Source: an uncultured Pseudomonadota bacterium (GTDB lineage Bacteria > Myxococcota_A > UBA796 > SXON01). Taken from it: 64,000 nt of DNA. Where the stretch lies: NCBI GenBank assembly GCA_903844155.1, contig CAIMSU010000280.1, forward strand, positions 43,089-107,088, read 5' to 3'. Positions 61,603 to 64,000 of this stretch are shown here, piece after piece (the first letter of the stretch is position 1; each line of letters opens with the position of its first letter). The notes under the pieces are model-generated. The model was not told where the DNA came from. It ran no database searches and worked only from the letters and a program-made list of their open reading frames with translations. The position numbers and the translations under genes are program-made.

Positions 61603-61689
61603 GGAGGTGTGGCCGAGTGGTTTATGGCAGCGGTCTTGAAAACCGCAGACGTCGAAAGGCGCCCGTGAGTTCGAATCTCACCACCTCCT
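61603..61689 (+). tRNA. tRNA-Ser (anticodon UGA)
   Basis: Acceptor stem GGAGGTG (61603-61609) pairs with CACCTCC (61682-61688). The anticodon stem GCGGT/ACCGC encloses CTTGAAA with anticodon TGA. A long class II variable arm and a GTGAG-TTCGAAT-CTCAC T-arm are present. The discriminator base is T where bacterial serine tRNAs normally have G, and CCA is not encoded (next bases CCG). Confidence 0.93.
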
Positions 61690-61703
61690 CCGTCGCCGAC
61701 GGG

Positions 61704-61732
61704 TTGCAGCCGGCGGGCGGATCGGATACCCT
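61704..61732 (+). promoter_or_regulatory. Sigma70-type promoter of tRNA-Ser(GCU)
   Basis: TTGCAG (61704-61709), exactly 17 nt, TACCCT (61727-61732). Initiation would fall near 61739. A short perfect hairpin CCGCCA-TC-TGGCGG (61741-61754) lies in the transcribed leader before the tRNA at 61765. Confidence 0.55.
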
Positions 61733-61764
61733 GCGGCGCGCCGCCATCTGGCGGAGCATCGACT

Positions 61765-61854
61765 GGAGGCGTGACCGAGTGGCTTAAGGTACATCCTTGC
61801 TAAGGATGCGTAGGCGAAAGTCTACCGAGGGTTCAAATCCCTCCGCCTCCTCCA
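61765..61854 (+). tRNA. tRNA-Ser (anticodon GCU)
   Basis: Acceptor GGAGGCG (61765-61771) pairs with CGCCTCC (61844-61850). The anticodon arm CATCC/GGATG encloses TTGCTAA (anticodon GCT). A long variable arm and T-arm GAGGG-TTCAAAT-CCCTC follow. The discriminator is again T, and CCA is encoded (61852-61854). Confidence 0.95.
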
Positions 61855-61888
61855 TTCGCCCCACGGCGCCTGCGACTTGAAATTCCCC

Positions 61889-61965
61889 GCATCCTTAGCT
61901 CAATTGGATAGAGCATCTGACTACGGATCAGAAGGTTAGGAGTTCGACCCTCTTAGGATGCACCA
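61889..61965 (+). tRNA. tRNA-Arg (anticodon ACG), integration target of the adjacent element
   Basis: Acceptor GCATCCT (61889-61895) pairs with AGGATGC (61955-61961), discriminator A, encoded CCA (61963-61965). The anticodon stem TCTGA/TCAGA encloses CTACGGA with anticodon ACG, which is read as ICG. The tyrosine-recombinase gene ends inside its 3' end (61953), as usual when an element integrates into a tRNA and keeps it intact. Confidence 0.95.
61953..61965. mobile_element. Left attachment region (attL) of the integrated element, in the tRNA-Arg 3' end
   Basis: Overlap of the integrase stop with the tRNA 3' end defines one boundary of the element. The exact core cannot be delimited because the other end, carrying the repeat of the tRNA 3' segment, is outside the window. 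The element occupies at least 61953-64000. Confidence 0.6.
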
Positions 61966-63149
61966 CTTCCAACGCTGGTTATTCGAAAATCGCCCGCCGC
62001 CAGCTTCGGGCTGGGTAACACCGGCTGGGTAACACCGAGCGCTAGTTCGATCTCCGCGCTGCCGGTGTGCTCGTACACGTCGTCCAGCATGTCGCCCGAC
62101 CGCCACCCGCCGATCTCCATCATCGTCTTCCGGCTCACGCCGTTCAGCGCCATCCTCGTTGCCCCGGTGTGCCGCAGCGCGTGGGGGTGCATCTTCGGAA
62201 GATTCGACCGTTCGCATGCTCCTTTCAGCGAGCCTCGAAACGTCGTCAGGGGCTTCGAGGCGTCACCACGCCCCGGGAAGATCCAGCCGTCGGCGGGCTG
62301 CCCCTGCCTGATCCACTCGTCGCGGAGCGTCGCCAGCAGGTCGGCGTTCAGCGGCAGCGCCCGGCTGCTCTCCTTTTTCGGCCTCCACGTCGAACCGTCC
62401 GGCATCACCTGCGCCCGGATGAGCAGCCTCCCCGATGTCCACCCCTCGCGGACCACGTCGGCCCAGCGACGGGTCAGGACTTCGCCCGGTCGGAGGGTGA
62501 GCGCCTCCGCCACCCGGATGGCGGCGGCGGACTGCGGGGGAGTGCGCGCGCCGGTGACCAGCTCCCCGAGCAGCACCGCGGTCTGAGTCGGCATGAGCCA
62601 GCGGTGAGCCTTTCGCTCCGTCACCCGGATGGGGGTGAACGTGGGGACTGTGGCGATCAGCCCGTCCGCGTGGGCGACCTCAAGCGAGCGTTGCAGCCAG
62701 TCATCGTAGAGCTTGCACGTTCGTTGCATGTAGGGCTTGCGGCCCTGAGCGCCAGCCCGCCACGCGGCGAGCATCCGGTCCCTTGCCGCCGCCGTGACCT
62801 CGGGGAGCCGGAGCGCGCCGATCTCGCGGAGGATGGCCGGACGGGCGCAGGCCATCGGCATCTTGGTCTGGAGGCCACGCGCGGCGATCCACTGGGACAT
62901 GCGCCCGCCATCCGCCCACCACTCACGGAGGGTCGGCGAGGAGGGCGGCGCGACGGGCGGCTGCGGAGACGCGATGCCGAGCAGGCGGCGCGCCTCCCAC
63001 CGGGCGAGCGTCCGCTTCGCTTCCGACGCCGGGCAGAACCCGATCGCCTCCCGACGCTGCTTCTCGCCCTCGCGGTAGGCGATCCTCCAGTAGGGTTCCA
63101 TTTGGCCGGTCGCGGGGTTCAGACGTTTCTCGTGGGTCAAGGATGACAA
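61953..63149 (-). CDS. Tyrosine recombinase (phage/island integrase)
   Basis: 398 residues from TTG 63149, chosen because GGAGG lies 5 nt upstream; a longer in-frame extension is possible. The N-terminal 50 residues look like an arm-type DNA-binding region (TGQMEPYWRIAYREGEKQRR). The core-binding domain follows. The catalytic domain has arginine I in LTLRPGEVLTRRW, the lysine strand WRPKKESSRALPL, the HPHALRHTGAT box (H-x-x-R) and the nucleophile tyrosine in GGWRSGDMLDDVYEHT. It is oriented towards tRNA-Arg and would recombine att sites in its 3' end. It overlaps the upstream HTH ORF by 227 nt in another frame. Confidence 0.92.
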   Translation of the reverse strand: MSSLTHEKRLNPATGQMEPYWRIAYREGEKQRREAIGFCPASEAKRTLARWEARRLLGIASPQPPVAPPSSPTLREWWADGGRMSQWIAARGLQTKMPMACARPAILREIGALRLPEVTAAARDRMLAAWRAGAQGRKPYMQRTCKLYDDWLQRSLEVAHADGLIATVPTFTPIRVTERKAHRWLMPTQTAVLLGELVTGARTPPQSAAAIRVAEALTLRPGEVLTRRWADVVREGWTSGRLLIRAQVMPDGSTWRPKKESSRALPLNADLLATLRDEWIRQGQPADGWIFPGRGDASKPLTTFRGSLKGACERSNLPKMHPHALRHTGATRMALNGVSRKTMMEIGGWRSGDMLDDVYEHTGSAEIELALGVTQPVLPSPKLAAGDFRITSVGSGAS

Positions 63150-63507
63150 GGAGCCTCCGGGCTGTTGGGGTGTGAATGCGGACCAGACGCCCGATGGTTC
63201 TGACGGCGGGGCGCAGGCGACCAGCCAGCTCCGCGTCGAGGGTGTCAACGCTGACGTTGAGCCACCGGGCCGCTTCCGTGCGAGACAGCAACTCGCCCAC
63301 CTCTGGGGGGCGCAGCGCGGCGATGGCGGACCGAAGGGCGTCGGTCAGGAGGGGAATATAACAAGCGATTTGATTAGGATCAACCACACCTTTGTGTGTG
63401 ACGACATCGGGCGCGATTTCGTCGCCGAACTCCGCAGCGGCGGCGGTCCCGGGCGGGATCGTCTCGACGCTCGCGATCAGGTCGGCGACACGCCCACGCC
63501 CGAGCAT
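62923..63507 (-). CDS. Excisionase-like HTH_17 DNA-binding protein
   Basis: 194 residues from ATG 63507. Residues about 73-121 are a MerR/excisionase-type winged helix: LLSRTEAARWLNVSVDTLDA then GRLRPAVRTIGRLVRIHTPT. The first 70 residues are of unknown type. The HTH domain ends at almost exactly the base where the integrase starts (63149); the remaining 70 residues are read out of frame across the integrase 5' end and look like nonsense (Arg/Ala/Gly-rich). The natural stop may have been lost, or the ORF may be joined to integrase by frameshifting. The local sequence (around 63350-63400) is noticeably AT-richer than the chromosome. Confidence 0.6.
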   Translation of the reverse strand: MLGRGRVADLIASVETIPPGTAAAAEFGDEIAPDVVTHKGVVDPNQIACYIPLLTDALRSAIAALRPPEVGELLSRTEAARWLNVSVDTLDAELAGRLRPAVRTIGRLVRIHTPTARRLLVILDPRETSEPRDRPNGTLLEDRLPRGREAASGGDRVLPGVGSEADARPVGGAPPARHRVSAAARRAALLADPP

Positions 63508-63541
63508 GGCTACCGATCCTCGCGTGTGTGGCCGGGCCAAT

Positions 63542-63865
63542 TCATCTGATTTCGCCCTCGCCGTTTTGCCGATCCGAGAGGCCCTCGGCCAGCGGATCGT
63601 GGACGGCGTTTTCAGGGGGGATCTGGCGCACCCCCGCCGCAAGGCGGCGAACGGTCGTGAGCGGGGCCCCGAGGCGCCGCGCGGTCTCGCGCACGGAGCA
63701 GCCCTCGGCGAGCAGGGTCGCCACCATCGCGGGCTCGACAACAACCCGCGGGACGGGCCCGGCGCGCTTCCCCTTCGCCCGCGACCTCGCGACACCTGCA
63801 CGAACCCTCTCGCAGATGATCGCATGCTCGAACTCCGCGTTATGAGGAGCACCGCATAAGGCCGA
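63542..63865 (-). pseudogene. Serine recombinase remnant (C-terminal part)
   Basis: An open frame of 107 codons, bounded upstream by TAA (63866-63868) and lacking any usable start before ATG 63727, reads NAEFEHAIICERVRAGVARS then RAKGKRAGPVPR and PAMVATLLAEGCSVRETARR, ending in an HTH, LGAPLTTVRRLAAG. This matches the end of the catalytic domain (AEFERxLIxERxRAG), the linker and the Hin-type HTH of resolvase/invertase recombinases. The N-terminal catalytic serine region is missing, so it is a decayed recombinase, or at most a small HTH protein from 63727. Confidence 0.6.
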
Positions 63866-63949
63866 TTATGCTGAGCGCGGGTTTATGCGCAGTGGGACGC
63901 GCGTAAACCATGTTCAATGTGCGCGATTACGAGATGCTGCTGCGCATAA
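63854..63949. repeat. Cluster of four GCATAA half-sites in two inverted pairs
   Basis: GCATAA (63854-63859) faces TTATGC (63866-63871) with 6 nt between. TTATGCGC (63883-63890) faces GCGCATAA (63942-63949) 51 nt away. Four copies of one AT-rich hexamer within 96 bp of GC-rich DNA suggest binding sites for an element-encoded regulator or recombinase. Confidence 0.5.
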
Positions 63950-64000
63950 TTCGCGGGGTCGGCTCCTCAGGTCCGAGGGGTGGTCGTCGGTGGCGGCGAC

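Noticed and set aside
61560..61787. 75-codon frame spanning the first tRNA-Ser
   Set aside because: It reads through a tRNA gene and the promoter of the next; no coding support.
63910..64000. Possible plus-strand gene start reading MFNVRDYEMLLRIIRG to the window end
   Set aside because: Only 30 codons are visible, there is no Shine-Dalgarno, and it lies in the GCATAA array; too little to call.

Overview
The window is very GC-rich (about 70% by eye), gene-dense DNA from a diderm bacterium, most plausibly a member of the Myxococcota or a related deltaproteobacterial lineage. The pointers are an outer-membrane and TAM-type assembly gene set, many secreted lipoproteins with Asp/Thr- or Asp/Ala-rich linkers, FG-GAP, beta-helix and beta-propeller lipoproteins, and a giant DUF4157 (eCIS-core) protein. 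The lineage call is inference; no rRNA or ribosomal protein gene is present.

Layout. 0-13 kb: a peroxiredoxin fragment, an acyltransferase-like gene and a DUF218 gene, then an acyl-chain or polyene-like set: two phytoene-desaturase-like flavoproteins, an OYE-family reductase, a PaaK-like adenylating enzyme, a ketoacyl synthase fused to a second, cysteine-less KS-like half, a FabZ-like dehydratase, a GcvT-fold protein and an acyl carrier protein. 13-23 kb: a sulfotransferase and ATP sulfurylase (sat), two small Cys-containing lipoproteins, an operon of thioesterase, large lipoprotein and alginate-export-like porin, then argE and a truncated-looking BtaA-like gene. 23-31.5 kb: mltG, a multispanning membrane protein, a DMT transporter, a phasin-like small protein with a clear sigma70-type promoter, a PQQ-propeller lipoprotein, and a compact minus-strand operon containing two paralogous 45-residue membrane peptides and a frameshifted lipoprotein. 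31.5-38.8 kb: a 2396-residue protein with an N-terminal DUF4157 metallopeptidase-like domain, a long hydrophobic helical centre, an 11-residue repeat tract and four 254-residue C-terminal repeats carrying RelA/SpoT-like motifs. This is the most unusual locus here.

39-52 kb: radA, an RND efflux pair without an outer-membrane channel, and divergently a BamA/TamA-like plus TamB pair. 52-61.5 kb: surface lipoproteins (VWA; Ig-like/propeller with one CxxCH; beta-helix; FG-GAP), a DUF790 nuclease, a second DMT transporter and serS. 61.6-64 kb: tRNA-Ser(UGA), tRNA-Ser(GCU) and tRNA-Arg(ACG). A tyrosine-recombinase gene ends inside the 3' end of tRNA-Arg, followed by an excisionase-like ORF and a decayed serine recombinase. 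This is the left edge of an integrated element that continues to the right.

Gene expression. Many first-in-operon genes have no Shine-Dalgarno but carry a TAnnnT-type -10 hexamer whose first T lies 11-13 nt upstream of the start codon, the geometry expected for leaderless mRNAs. Other genes have ordinary leaders with GGAGG. Within operons, stop/start overlaps (ATGA, GTGA) are frequent.
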